From assembly GCF_000717335.1 (NCBI RefSeq), contig NZ_JNYZ01000016.1:1-64000 (forward strand): 64,000 nt of DNA, given 5' to 3'. Positions 35,954-44,659 of this stretch are shown here, one piece after another. The notes under the pieces are model-generated. The model was not told the DNA's origin. It made no database searches and worked only from the letters and a program-made list of their open reading frames with translations. Made by a program: the position numbers and the translations under genes. The stretch's first letter is position 1. Each line of letters starts with the position of its first letter. The stretch comes from Amycolatopsis jejuensis. Lineage in GTDB: Bacteria; Actinomycetota; Actinomycetes; Mycobacteriales; Pseudonocardiaceae.

Positions 35954-36538
35954 ATGACCGACGACTCGGCGAAAGAACGCATCCTGTGCGCGGCGGAGGA
36001 GCTGTTCGCCGAGTCCGGCTTCGAGGCGACCCCGACGTCCCGCATCGCGGAGCGCGCCGGGGTCCCGAAGGGCCTGGTCCACTACTACTTCCGCCGCAAG
36101 TCCGACCTGCTGGCCGCACTCGTGGACCGGCTGCCGGACGAACGCATCGAACCCGCCACGGTCGTCGTCCCCGGCGACCTGGCGGGCTCGCTGCGCGGCC
36201 TGGTGGTCGAGCTCGACCGGAGGTTCACCGGGTCGCTCGGGCTGTCCCACCTGCTCTGGCGCGAGGCCGACACCCACCACGTGGTACGCGACGCACTGGC
36301 CGACCGGTTCCAGCAGCTGGTCCGCCTGGTGCGGTCGGTGATCGTGGCGGCCACCGGCGGACGGCTGGCCGGCCCGGACATCGACAACGCCTCGGGCCTG
36401 GTCGCCCGCGCGGTCACCCACCGGCATGCGACGGCCCGCCATTCGGGCGACGACCGCCCGGCCGAGTTCGACGGTGAGCTGACCTTCGTGGCGAACGCTC
36501 TTTCGGCGCGGGTGCCCAAACCTGCCCCACCCACCTGA
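35954..36538 (+). CDS. TetR family regulator
   Basis: 194 aa. HTH at about 5-50 (KERILCAAEELFAESGFEATPTSRIAERAGVPKGLVHYYFRRK). The C-terminal ligand domain is divergent. ATG 35954 is used with GAGGAAGG upstream; GTG 35948 is an alternative. It sits directly downstream of the SPW gene and may control it through the palindrome at 35475. It could also be the reader of the TTAC-N6-GTAA sites; that is untested. Confidence 0.85.
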   Translation: MTDDSAKERILCAAEELFAESGFEATPTSRIAERAGVPKGLVHYYFRRKSDLLAALVDRLPDERIEPATVVVPGDLAGSLRGLVVELDRRFTGSLGLSHLLWREADTHHVVRDALADRFQQLVRLVRSVIVAATGGRLAGPDIDNASGLVARAVTHRHATARHSGDDRPAEFDGELTFVANALSARVPKPAPPT

Positions 36539-36563
36539 CGCCCCACCCACACCACCCGCACCA

Positions 36564-36672
36564 CCCCAATGCCACATTCGCTGCATGTGACGCACCCAAT
36601 GTGGCGTTGGGTGCGTGGGATGCAGCGAATGTGGCGTTGGGTGCATCTGACGCACCCAATGCCACATTGGGG
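36564..36672. repeat. 30-bp-period mini-palindrome array, copy 2
   Basis: Three exact 30-bp units (36568, 36598, 36628) plus a closing half unit. Centre elements appear in both orientations (AATGCCACATT, AATGTGGCGTT) and a third B-loop variant, ATCTGAC, is present. It fills the gap between the convergent TetR (stop 36538) and epimerase (stop 36686) genes, ending 13 nt from the latter. Confidence 0.9.
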
Positions 36673-36685
36673 CGATGTCGGCGAG

Positions 36686-37150
36686 TCAGTGCGCAGCGGC
36701 GGCGGGTTCCACCAGTTCCACCAGTACCCCGCCGGCGTCCTTGGGGTGCACGAAGTTCACCCGGCTGTTCGACGTCCCGCGCTTCGCCGCGTCGTACAGC
36801 AGCCGCAGGCCCTGTGCCCGCAGCGCGGCCGCCGCAGCGTCCACATCGGACACTCGAAGCGCCAGCTGCTGCAGGCCCGGCCCGTTGCGGCCGATGAACT
36901 TCGCGATCGTCGAGTCCTCGCGCGACGGGGCCAGCAGCTGGATCATCGTCTCGGTACCCGCGGTGCCGGGCGCCCGCAGCATCGCCTCGCGCACGCCCTG
37001 CTCGTCGTTCACCTCCTCGTGCGCGACCTCCAGGCCGAAGTGGTCCCGGTGGAACGCGATGGCCGCGTCGAGGTCGGGCACGGCGATGCCGACGTGGTCG
37101 ATCGCGGTCACGAACGGCTTGAGCACGGCTGCGCTGGTGTCGGTGGTCAT
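36686..37150 (-). CDS. mce: Methylmalonyl-CoA epimerase
   Basis: 154 aa vicinal-oxygen-chelate protein that interconverts (R)- and (S)-methylmalonyl-CoA (and ethylmalonyl-CoA). Expected metal ligands: His19 (AIDHVGIAV), Gln71 (TMIQLLAP), Glu145 (VLVELVEP). The remaining ligand, His in the usual GLHHxA motif, is replaced: the segment reads GLQQLALRV (Gln94-Gln95). ATG 37150 is used; GTG 37171 is possible. Neighbours ccr, thiolase and meaB fit the role. The Gln variant occurs in other actinobacterial sequences as I recall, so loss of function should not be assumed. Confidence 0.9.
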   Translation of the reverse strand: MTTDTSAAVLKPFVTAIDHVGIAVPDLDAAIAFHRDHFGLEVAHEEVNDEQGVREAMLRAPGTAGTETMIQLLAPSREDSTIAKFIGRNGPGLQQLALRVSDVDAAAAALRAQGLRLLYDAAKRGTSNSRVNFVHPKDAGGVLVELVEPAAAAH

Positions 37151-37289
37151 ACCGGGCAGGATAGGCGCCACCGGGCCTGCCGGAACCCCACGTGCGCCCC
37201 CTCACACTGGCTCCATCAAGACCGCCGCGAACCCGGTGGAGGCCGTATCGTGGGAACACTGCCAGTGCACCGATGCTTTGGAGGACGTC

Positions 37290-38477
37290 GTGTCCGGTTC
37301 CGTGATCCTTGGCGCTGCCCGCACCCCCATCGGGCGGCTGCTCGGCTCGTTGAAGGACTTCTCGGGGGCCCAGCTGGGCGGGATCGCGATCAAGGCCGCG
37401 CTCGAGCGCGCCGGCGTCTCCCCGGATGCGGTCCAGTACACGATCATGGGCCAGGTGCTCACCGCGGGCGCGGGCCAGATCCCGGCGCGGCAGGCCGCGG
37501 TCGCCGCGGGCATTCCGATGGACGTTCCCGCGCTCACCATCAACAAGGTGTGCCTGTCCGGCCTCGATGCGATCGCGCTCGCCGACCAGCTGATCCGCGC
37601 GGGCGAGTTCGACCTCGTCGTCGCGGGCGGGCAGGAGTCGATGACGCAGGCGCCGCACCTGCTGCCGAAGTCGCGGTCCGGCTTCAAGTACGGCGACACC
37701 ACGCTGGTCGACCACATGGCGTACGACGGCCTGTTCTGCGCATTCGACCAGGTCGCCATGGGCTCGTCCACGGAGAAGTACAACTCGCGCTACGGCGTCA
37801 CGCGGGAGCAGCAGGACGAGTTCTCCGCGCGGTCGCACCAGCGCGCCGCAGCCGCGATCGAGGCCGGATTCTTCCGTGAGGAGATCGCGCCGGTGCCGAT
37901 TCCGCAGCGCAAGGGCGACCCGGTCCTCTTCGACACCGACGAGGGCGTGCGCGCGGACACCACCACCGACAGCCTCGGCAAGCTGCGTCCGGCCTTCGCC
38001 TCGGACGGCACCATCACCGCCGGTTCGGCGTCGCAGATCTCCGACGGCGCGGCCGCGGTCATCGTCGCGAGCCCGGAGAAGGCGGCCGAGCTGGGCATCA
38101 CGCCGCTGGCCGAGATCGGCGCGCACGGCGTCGTCGCGGGTCCGGACGCGAGCCTGCACGAGCAGCCGTCGAACGCGATCCGCGCGGCGCTGGCCAAGGC
38201 CAAGCTGGACGTGTCGGACCTGGACCTGGTGGAGATCAACGAGGCGTTCGCCGCGGTCGGCCTGGTGTCGAGCGACAAGCTGGGCCTCGACCCGTCGATC
38301 GTGAACGCGAACGGCGGCGCGATCGCGCTTGGCCACCCGATCGGCGCGTCCGGTGCGCGGCTGGCCGTGCACCTGGTACACGAGCTGCGCCGCCGCGGTG
38401 GCGGCCTCGGTGCCGCGGCGCTGTGCGGTGGCGGCGGCCAGGGTGACGCGCTGCTGATCCGCGTCCCGTCGGCGTAA
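37290..38477 (+). CDS. Acetyl-CoA C-acetyltransferase (thiolase)
   Basis: 395 aa. It condenses two acetyl-CoA to acetoacetyl-CoA or thiolyses the reverse. The nucleophilic Cys88 is in [11 protein letters not shown], the active-site His in [16 protein letters not shown] and the second Cys in [14 protein letters not shown] 37290 has GGAGG 5 nt upstream; the frame is open further upstream without a start that fits. Acetoacetyl-CoA is the entry to crotonyl-CoA, the substrate of the nearby Ccr. The meaB gene follows 3 nt downstream. Confidence 0.94.
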   Translation: MSGSVILGAARTPIGRLLGSLKDFSGAQLGGIAIKAALERAGVSPDAVQYTIMGQVLTAGAGQIPARQAAVAAGIPMDVPALTINKVCLSGLDAIALADQLIRAGEFDLVVAGGQESMTQAPHLLPKSRSGFKYGDTTLVDHMAYDGLFCAFDQVAMGSSTEKYNSRYGVTREQQDEFSARSHQRAAAAIEAGFFREEIAPVPIPQRKGDPVLFDTDEGVRADTTTDSLGKLRPAFASDGTITAGSASQISDGAAAVIVASPEKAAELGITPLAEIGAHGVVAGPDASLHEQPSNAIRAALAKAKLDVSDLDLVEINEAFAAVGLVSSDKLGLDPSIVNANGGAIALGHPIGASGARLAVHLVHELRRRGGGLGAAALCGGGGQGDALLIRVPSA

Positions 38478-38480
38478 GTC

Positions 38481-39443
38481 TTGGCCGGCCCGGACCTCGA
38501 CGAGCTGGTCGGCCGCGCGCGCGAAGGACAACCGCGCGCGGTCGCCCGGCTGATCTCGCTCGTCGAGGATGCGTCCCCGCGCGTCGCGGACATCGCCCGC
38601 GCGCTGACGCCGTACACCGGCCGTGCCCGCGTTGTCGGGCTTACCGGACCACCCGGAGTCGGCAAGTCGACCTCGACGTCGGCGCTGCTCACCGCCCTGC
38701 GCAGCGAGGGATTGCGGGTCGGCGTACTGGCGATCGACCCGTCGTCGCCGTTCTCCGGCGGTGCGCTGCTCGGTGACCGGATCCGGATGACCGACCACGC
38801 CACCGACCCCGGCGTGTTCATCCGCTCGATGGCCACGCGAGGCCACCTCGGCGGCCTGTCGTGGGCGACCCCGCAGGCAGTACGGGTGCTCGACGCCGCC
38901 GGTTTCGACGTGGTGCTGATCGAGACGGTCGGGGTCGGACAGTCCGAAGTGGACGTCGTGAAACTGGCCGACACCACGGTGGTCCTGCTGGCCCCCGGCA
39001 TGGGCGACGGGGTACAGGCGGCCAAGGCAGGGGTACTCGAGATCGCGGACGTGTTCGTGGTGAACAAAGCCGACCGAGACGGCGCCGACGCGACGGTGCA
39101 CGACCTGAAGCAGATGATCACCCTGTCCCGCCGCGAACTGCGCGGCCCGAGCTGGCGGCAGCCGGTGATCCGCACGGTGGCGTCGAAGGGCGAGGGGGCG
39201 GACGAGGTCGTCGCTGCATTGCGCGCGCACCATGATTGGCTTGCGGCGCATGGGGAACTGACCCGCCGCCGGGCGTTGCGGGCACAGGAGGAAGTGGCGG
39301 CCATTGCGCTCCGGCGGCTGCATGCCGAGCTGGCGGATCTGCATGATGGGGACCGGTTGGCAGGGCTGGCGGATCTGGTGGTGGCGCGGGAGCTGGACCC
39401 GTTCGCGGCGGCGGATCGGCTGATCGCTGATTTGAAGGGGTGA
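38481..39443 (+). CDS. meaB: MeaB, GTPase chaperone of methylmalonyl-CoA mutase
   Basis: 320 aa G3E-family GTPase that protects and loads adenosylcobalamin into methylmalonyl-CoA (or ethylmalonyl-CoA) mutase. Walker A GPPGVGKS at 56-63; DPSSPFSGGALLGDRIRM, ETVGVGQSEVDVV and NKAD are all diagnostic. It starts with TTG 38481, 3 nt after the thiolase stop, so it is co-transcribed. The mutase genes are not in the window. Confidence 0.95.
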   Translation: MAGPDLDELVGRAREGQPRAVARLISLVEDASPRVADIARALTPYTGRARVVGLTGPPGVGKSTSTSALLTALRSEGLRVGVLAIDPSSPFSGGALLGDRIRMTDHATDPGVFIRSMATRGHLGGLSWATPQAVRVLDAAGFDVVLIETVGVGQSEVDVVKLADTTVVLLAPGMGDGVQAAKAGVLEIADVFVVNKADRDGADATVHDLKQMITLSRRELRGPSWRQPVIRTVASKGEGADEVVAALRAHHDWLAAHGELTRRRALRAQEEVAAIALRRLHAELADLHDGDRLAGLADLVVARELDPFAAADRLIADLKG

Positions 39444-39464
39444 CGGCGGGGGAGAATCGCGGAC

Positions 39465-40047
39465 ATGGCTGACCGGAGTGAGCTGCCCGCATCCCGCCGA
39501 CCCGTGAACGAACTGGGTGAGCCGTCGATCATCCACCGCATGGCCCGCTCACGGCTTTCTCGTGACGCCCGCGCGCGCAACCACGGAGCCTTCCTCGCCG
39601 ACGCTGCCGGGCGGTTCACGCCGTCGTCATCGGTGACGATCCGCTTCGAGCAGGCCGATTCCCGGATCTCCGCGAGCCTTGCCATCGCCGCGGGCGCGGA
39701 GATCACGGTCCGGGACCGCGTGCTGCGGGCCGGCGACCGGGCGGTCCAGGTCGCGTCTTCCCCGCGAACTGACCCGCGGCACCGCTGTGGAGGAAGCCGA
39801 CACCGGCACGGGCGGCACGTACGCGAGGCTGGAAGAAGCAGGCCACCTGCTGGCCTCGTTCACCGAGCACGTGCGAGCCCGGATGCCCACGCCGGATGAA
39901 GCGGCGCTGCTGCAGATCGCCGCGGGCACACCGGTGATCACCGTGACCCGGGTCGCGTATGGAGAAAGCGGGCGACCACTCGAGATGAACGACATGGTGC
40001 TCGCCGCCGACAGGTACGAACTCACCTACGAGTGGCCCGCGGACTGA
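39465..40047 (+). pseudogene. Decayed GntR-family (UTRA-domain) regulator
   Basis: Two frames together encode a UTRA ligand-binding domain. Frame 1 (39465 to about 39755) gives ARSRLSRDARARNHGAFLAD and ITVRDRVLRAGDRAVQVA. After about 39755 the homology continues in the +1 frame with RLPRELTRGTAVEEADTGTG through VTRVAYGESGRPLEMNDMV to DRYELTYEWPAD. A few bases appear lost at the switch. The winged-helix DNA-binding domain expected ahead of the UTRA domain is missing, and only 21 nt separate this from meaB. Two independent lesions argue against a sequencing error alone. Confidence 0.82.
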
Positions 40048-40424
40048 GCACTCACCGGATCTGCTGAGCAGCGCCGTACCTCGGCTTGGTCACCGTGCGG
40101 GCCGCCGCTGGAGCCGCCCATCACACCTGCCATGCCCCAATGGGCGGGGCCGCTGGGGTGGTCCGGGGTGCCGGTCCAGTGGAGGGTGGAGCCGCCGGTG
40201 TACGCCAGCCGCGCGCCGACGGCGTCTTGCACCAGCTGTCCCGACGCGTTCGGGCCGAGCGCGTCCTCGCTGTGGCCGGGGAAGAACAGCTGTCCGACCG
40301 GGGCGTTCGTCCACGGCGCACCATCGGCCCCGCGCTTCGGGGATTCTGCGACAACGGCTGGGTCAGCGCGGCGGTCCCCAGTAACCGGACACCCCCTGCT
40401 GTTCGGCGAGAAGGGCGGTGATCA
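40026..40424 (-). pseudogene. Probable minus-strand gene remnant
   Basis: An open frame of about 130 codons without a convincing start near its 5' end (only GTG 40232 inside). Third positions are almost all G/C and the composition is protein-like (APWTNAPVGQLFFPGHSED, GGSTLHWTGTPDHPSGP, GVMGGSSGGPHG). The GGSSGGP stretch vaguely recalls a serine-protease active site but I cannot assign a family. It occupies the 453-nt gap 40048-40500 and overlaps the end of the UTRA pseudogene. Open frames arise easily in such GC-rich DNA, so this is tentative. Confidence 0.3.
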
Positions 40425-40500
40425 TGCTCAGGACGAGACGTTCGCCGGAAGTTTTTGTCGGTCCCCGTTCCTATACTGCTCGCGAAGGGGAGGGAACCAC

Positions 40501-41223
40501 ATGAGAAGGCTGCTCATTGCAGTACTGACCACGCTGATGTTGATCGCCATCGGAGCTCCGGCGGCAAGTGCCGACCCGGCGCCGCCCAAGCGCACGCCGG
40601 GGCCGTGCCAGTACACCGAAACTCCGGACGAGCCCGCTGCGCGGCCGGTGTCCTTGCCGCCTGATCCGCGGCACACACCGGATCACGGGCGCGTCGACGT
40701 TGCCGTTTTCACCAACCAAGGTCCGCTTCCGCTGCGGCTCGATCGCGGACGGGCGCCGTGCACGGTGCAGAGCCTCCTGCACCTCGCGCGGCACGGCTTC
40801 TTCGACCGCACCACCTGTCACCGGCTCACCGCGTACCCCACGCTCAAGGTCCTGCAATGCGGCGACCCGTCGGGCACCGGTGAGGGCGGCCCGGGCTACC
40901 GCTTCCGCGACGAGCTGCCCACCACCTTGCCACCCGCGCCGTCCGATCCGACCGGACAGCGCCGGACGTACGGGCGGGGCCTGCTGGCCATGGCGAACGC
41001 CGGACCGGATACCAACGGGTCACAGTTCTTCGTCGTCTACGGGGATTCCAGCCTCCGGCCGAACTACACCGTGTTCGGCACCGTCGGCGAGGCCGGGTTG
41101 CGCACGCTCGACCACGTCGCGGCCGGTGGGGTCGAACCGGGGCCGGGGAGTACCGACGGCACACCTGTCCGTACCACCGATCTGGAGGTGGTGGTGCCGC
41201 TCTGCCTGTTCTGCGCGCGCTGA
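40501..41223 (+). CDS. Secreted cyclophilin-type peptidyl-prolyl isomerase
   Basis: 240 aa. Signal peptide MRRLLIAVLTTLMLIAIGAP...ASA, then a cyclophilin fold: FFDRTTCHRLTAYPTLKVLQCGDP..GTGEGGPGYRFRDE and GLLAMANAGPDTNGSQFFVVYG are the family blocks. The usual catalytic Arg-Phe pair region (normally FHRVI) reads CHRLT, keeping the Arg. It probably folds exported proteins. ATG 40501 has GGAGG 7 nt upstream. Confidence 0.88.
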   Translation: MRRLLIAVLTTLMLIAIGAPAASADPAPPKRTPGPCQYTETPDEPAARPVSLPPDPRHTPDHGRVDVAVFTNQGPLPLRLDRGRAPCTVQSLLHLARHGFFDRTTCHRLTAYPTLKVLQCGDPSGTGEGGPGYRFRDELPTTLPPAPSDPTGQRRTYGRGLLAMANAGPDTNGSQFFVVYGDSSLRPNYTVFGTVGEAGLRTLDHVAAGGVEPGPGSTDGTPVRTTDLEVVVPLCLFCAR

Positions 41224-41289
41224 CTGGCCCACTTCACCAGGGCTGGAGTGGACCAGTCCGGTAGTCCAGTCCGGATTAGCGTGGAGGTC

Positions 41290-41748
41290 ATGACGAAGCG
41301 AATCGCCCTTGCCACGGGTGGGTTGTACCAGGCCATGTCCCATCTGCAGGCCGAGGTGAGGAAGGCGGGCGCGAACGCGGGACTCGACCTGAAGCTCATC
41401 GAGCTGGTCAAGATGCGTGCCTCTCAGCTCAACGGGTGCGCGTACTGCCTCGACATGCACGCGGCGGAAGCGATCGAGGCGGGCGAGTCGCCGCGGCGGC
41501 TGTACGTGCTCGAGGGATGGCGGGAGACCGAGCTGTTCACCGAGCAGGAGCGGGCCGCGCTCGCGTACACCGAGGCGATGACGGTGATCTCCGAGCACAA
41601 GGACGTCCCCGAGGAGGTGTACGCCGAGGCGACCCGCGTGTTCACCGAGGATCAGTACCGTGCGCTGGCGTGGTCGGTCGTCACGATCAACTCGTGGAAC
41701 CGGCTCATGGTCGCGAGCCATGCGGTGCTGCCGGAGCGTGCCGCGTGA
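41290..41748 (+). CDS. AhpD-like carboxymuconolactone decarboxylase family protein
   Basis: 152 aa all-helical protein with the peroxiredoxin-reductase-like CxxC motif in RASQLNGCAYCLDMHAAEA, including the following His. The second Cys pair of true AhpD is absent. Many such proteins act as alkylhydroperoxidases. ATG 41290 is only 2 nt after GGAGG, so translation may begin at GTG 41281 or be leaderless. Its stop overlaps the next gene by 4 nt. Confidence 0.86.
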   Translation: MTKRIALATGGLYQAMSHLQAEVRKAGANAGLDLKLIELVKMRASQLNGCAYCLDMHAAEAIEAGESPRRLYVLEGWRETELFTEQERAALAYTEAMTVISEHKDVPEEVYAEATRVFTEDQYRALAWSVVTINSWNRLMVASHAVLPERAA

Positions 41749-42482
41749 CCGCGGAGCAGCTGCGGGCTTTGCACGTGCCCGGGAAGCCGCTGATCCTGCC
41801 GAACGCGTGGGACGGGGACACCGCACAGCTCGTCGAGGCGGCCGGTTTCCCCGTGGTGGCAACGAGTTCCGCGGCCGTCGCGGCGACGCTCGGGAAGGCC
41901 GACCACGAGGGCGCCGGTGCGGACGAGATGTTCGCGGCCGCGGCGCGCATTGTGCGGGCGGTGTCGGTGCCGGTGAGCGTTGACGCGGAAGGTGGGTACG
42001 GCCTGCCGCCCGCGGAGGTCGCCGCGCGGCTGCTCGACGTCGGCGCGGTCGGCTGCAATTTCGAAGACGCCGACAACCGCAAGGGCGGATTGTGGTCGAT
42101 CGACGACCAGGCGATGCGGATTTCGCAGCTACGCCAAGCCGGTGGCGCGCTGGTGATCAACGCGCGGGTCGATGCGTTCTTGGGAGTCCCGGACGAGCAA
42201 GCGGTCTTCGACGACGCCGTGGCCCGCGGTCGCGCGTACCTCGACGCGGGAGCCGACTGTGTGTACCCGATCCTGCTGCGTTCACCGGAGTTGCTGGCGG
42301 AGTACGTGCGGCAGGTGGGTGGTCCGGTGAATGCGTCGGTACTGCCGGGCGGTCCGGGTCTGGCCGGGCTGGCGGAGTTGGGGGTTGCGCGGATCTCGCT
42401 GGGTGCCGGGTTGTGGCGGTACCTGCGCCGGACTCTGGAAGGGGTGCTCAGCGGCCTCGCCGAGGGGGAACTGCCGTACTGA
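41745..42482 (+). CDS. Isocitrate lyase/PEP mutase superfamily protein
   Basis: 245 aa TIM-barrel protein. Motifs: LILPNAWDGDTAQLVEAAGF, PVSVDAEGGYG (metal-binding region), VGCNFEDADNRKGG, INARVDAFL. It resembles the 2-methylisocitrate-lyase-like/oxaloacetate-decarboxylase branch rather than phosphonomutase; the catalytic KKCGH loop of isocitrate lyase is not present. GTG 41745 overlaps the AhpD-like gene. The reaction is not predicted further. Confidence 0.82.
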   Translation: MTAEQLRALHVPGKPLILPNAWDGDTAQLVEAAGFPVVATSSAAVAATLGKADHEGAGADEMFAAAARIVRAVSVPVSVDAEGGYGLPPAEVAARLLDVGAVGCNFEDADNRKGGLWSIDDQAMRISQLRQAGGALVINARVDAFLGVPDEQAVFDDAVARGRAYLDAGADCVYPILLRSPELLAEYVRQVGGPVNASVLPGGPGLAGLAELGVARISLGAGLWRYLRRTLEGVLSGLAEGELPY

Positions 42483-42590
42483 AACGGAGAACCGCTGGGT
42501 GCCACAGGGGGGCACCCAGCGGCCTCGCCGAGGGAATTGCCTTACTGGCAAACAGAAAACCGCCGGGCGCCACAAGGCACCCGGCGGTTT
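42451..42590 (+). repeat. 67-bp tandem duplication of a gene 3' end and its hairpin
   Basis: The last 32 bases of the PEP-mutase-like gene plus its downstream hairpin (from AGCGGCCTCGCCGAGGG at 42451) are repeated with divergence from 42518. The second copy lies outside the gene. Both copies end in a GC-rich hairpin. Confidence 0.7.
42492..42590. terminator. Two tandem hairpins between convergent genes
   Basis: First stem CCGCTGGGTGCC/GGCACCCAGCGG (42492-42503 with 42511-42522). Second stem AAACCGCCGGGCGCC with GGCACCCGGCGGTTT (42557-42571 with 42576-42590, one mismatch), flanked by A-run and T-run on its two sides, so it can terminate transcription from either direction. Convergent stops lie at 42482 and 42602. 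Confidence 0.75.
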
Positions 42591-42601
42591 CCGGTGAGAT
42601 C

Positions 42602-44236
42602 TCAGTGCTGCACGGCCTTTTCCGCACCAGCGCCGGTGAGGGACCGTACCTCCATCTCCGCGTACTTCGCCGCGTTGTGTTCCTTCGACAGGATCGTGCC
42701 GAGCCAGCCGAGGATGAACGCGAGCGGGATCGACACCAGGCCCGGGTTGTCGAGCGGGAACCAGTGGAAGTCCACGCCCTGGATCATCGACGCGCTCTTG
42801 CCCGTCTTCGGGTCCACCGGTTTCCCGGACACCGCCGGCGAGAACACGATGAGCACGATCGTCACGATCAGGCCGCCGTAGATGCTCCACAACGCGCCCT
42901 GGGTGTTGAACCGCTTCCAGAACAGCGAGTACAGGATCGTCGGCAGGTTGGCCGATGCCGCCACCGCGAAGGCCAGCGCCACCAGGAACGCGATGTTCTG
43001 CCCGTTCGCCAGGATGCCGCCGAGGATCGCGACGATGCCGATCACCACGGCGGTGATCCGCGCGACGCGCACCTCCGAACCCGTGCCGGTCTTGCCCTTC
43101 TTCATCACGTTGGCGTACACGTCGTGGGCGAACGAGGCCGACGCGGTGATCGTCAGGCCCGCCACCACGGCGAGGATCGTCGCGAACGCGATGGCCGAGA
43201 TCAGGCCCAGCAGGACAGGGCCGCCGAGGTTCAGGGCCAGCAGCGGCGCCGCCGAGTTCACGCCGCCGGGGGCGTTCTTGATGTCGTCCGGGCCGACCAG
43301 CGCGCCCGCGCCGTAGCCGAGCACCAGCGTGAACAGGTAGAACACGCCGATCAGCACGATCGCCCACACCACCGAGCGGCGGGCTTCCCGCGCGGTCGGC
43401 ACGGTGTAGAAGCGCATCAGCACGTGCGGCAGACCTGCGGTGCCCAGCACCAGCGCGATGCCGAGGGAGAAGAAGTCCAGCTTCGTCGTGCCGGTCTTGC
43501 CGTACTGCTTACCCGGCCCGAGCAGCGCATCGCCTGCCTGGCCCGCCTTGTCGACGGCGCCCTGCAGCAGCGACGAGAAGTTGAAGCCGTACTTGCCGAG
43601 TACCCACAGCGTCATCGCCAGCGCGCCGATGATCAGCAGCGCGGCCTTGATGATCTGCACCCACGTGGTGCCCTTCATGCCGCCGATGAGGACGTACGCG
43701 ATCATGATCACGCCGACCACCGCGATCACCACGGCCTGCGCGGCCGCACCCTCGATCCCCAGCAGCAGCGCGACGAGACCGCCCGCGCCCGCCATCTGGG
43801 CCAGCAGGTAGAAGAACGACACCACGAGCGTGGAAATCGCCGCCGCGGCTCGCACCGGACGTTGCCGCATGCGGAACGCGAGCACGTCGCCCATGGTGAA
43901 CTTGCCGGTGTTCCGCAGGAGTTCCGCCACCAGCAGCAGCGCGACCAGCCACGCCACCAGGAAGCCGATGGAGTAGAGGAACCCGTCGTAGCCGTAGATC
44001 GCGATGGCGCCGGCGATACCGAGGAACGACGCGGCCGACAGGTAGTCGCCGGAGATCGCGATGCCGTTCTGCGGGCCGGTGAACGCGCGGCCGGCGGCGT
44101 AGTAGTCCGACGCCGTCTTGGTGTTGCGGCTCGCGCGGAACACGATCACCAGGGTGATCACCACGAACAGCGCGAAAATGCTGATGTTGAGCGCCGGGCT
44201 GCTGCCCTCGACGCCGGCCGCCAGGGTGGTGGTCAT
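42602..44236 (-). CDS. actP: Cation/acetate symporter (SSS family, ActP-like)
   Basis: 544 aa with about 13 transmembrane helices. Sodium:solute symporter family; strongest resemblance is to acetate/monocarboxylate permeases: FRASRNTKTASDYYAAGRAFTG, ISGDYLSAASFLGIAGAIA, LGTAGLPHVLMRFYTVP. Overlap of its start with the DUF485 gene by 4 nt is the classic yjcH-actP arrangement. Imported acetate would feed the acetyl-CoA/ccr enzymes encoded nearby. Terminated by the hairpin pair at 42492-42590. Confidence 0.9.
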   Translation of the reverse strand: MTTTLAAGVEGSSPALNISIFALFVVITLVIVFRASRNTKTASDYYAAGRAFTGPQNGIAISGDYLSAASFLGIAGAIAIYGYDGFLYSIGFLVAWLVALLLVAELLRNTGKFTMGDVLAFRMRQRPVRAAAAISTLVVSFFYLLAQMAGAGGLVALLLGIEGAAAQAVVIAVVGVIMIAYVLIGGMKGTTWVQIIKAALLIIGALAMTLWVLGKYGFNFSSLLQGAVDKAGQAGDALLGPGKQYGKTGTTKLDFFSLGIALVLGTAGLPHVLMRFYTVPTAREARRSVVWAIVLIGVFYLFTLVLGYGAGALVGPDDIKNAPGGVNSAAPLLALNLGGPVLLGLISAIAFATILAVVAGLTITASASFAHDVYANVMKKGKTGTGSEVRVARITAVVIGIVAILGGILANGQNIAFLVALAFAVAASANLPTILYSLFWKRFNTQGALWSIYGGLIVTIVLIVFSPAVSGKPVDPKTGKSASMIQGVDFHWFPLDNPGLVSIPLAFILGWLGTILSKEHNAAKYAEMEVRSLTGAGAEKAVQH

Positions 44237-44586
44237 GCCGGCTCCTTCGGGTTCTCGATGTCACCGCGGATCCGCTCGGCGAGCGGATCCAGCTTCTTGT
44301 TGGCGTAGCGCACGTACAGCCACGTGATGAGGAACGTGGACACGAACTGCAGCAAGCCGAAGAGGAGGCCGACGGTGAAGTTGCCGGCGATCTTCGTGCT
44401 CATGAAGCCGTGCGCGTAGTCGGCCAGCAGGACGTAGAGCAGGTACCAGGCGAGGAACAGCGCGGCCATCGGGAACACGAAGCGGCGCAACCGGCCGCGC
44501 AGTTCCCGGAACTCGGCGCTGTCGTGCACCCGCTCCCAGGTCGGGTCCGGCACGACGCCGGACTCGTCGGAGTCGCCTGCGCTCAT
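44233..44586 (-). CDS. DUF485 membrane protein (YjcH-like)
   Basis: 117 aa with two transmembrane helices (VFPMAALFLAWYLLYVLLA and a second from about 75 to 95). DUF485 proteins accompany ActP-type symporters and may be small subunits or stability factors. ATG 44586 is preceded by GGGAGACCCACC. Coupled to actP by a 4-nt overlap. Confidence 0.9.
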   Translation of the reverse strand: MSAGDSDESGVVPDPTWERVHDSAEFRELRGRLRRFVFPMAALFLAWYLLYVLLADYAHGFMSTKIAGNFTVGLLFGLLQFVSTFLITWLYVRYANKKLDPLAERIRGDIENPKEPA

Positions 44587-44659
44587 GGGTGGGTCTCCCT
44601 TGCGACGCTGCGGTTGTGGTCCGCGCCACAGTAGGGACGACGGCGTCGCGGGGGAACCT

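Noticed and set aside
36564..36672. Proteins with decapeptide repeats (NATLGACDAP or MWHW/RHMHP types)
   Set aside because: The 30-bp unit keeps all frames open; the peptides follow from the repeat period and lack starts, ribosome sites or family matches.
39465..39899. A functional stand-alone 144-aa protein
   Set aside because: The last ~45 residues are out of frame with clear UTRA homology that continues in the next frame, so this is a broken gene.
40132..40500. Upstream extension of the cyclophilin gene
   Set aside because: A signal peptide and strong ribosome site begin at 40501; the extension has no protein-like character in that frame.
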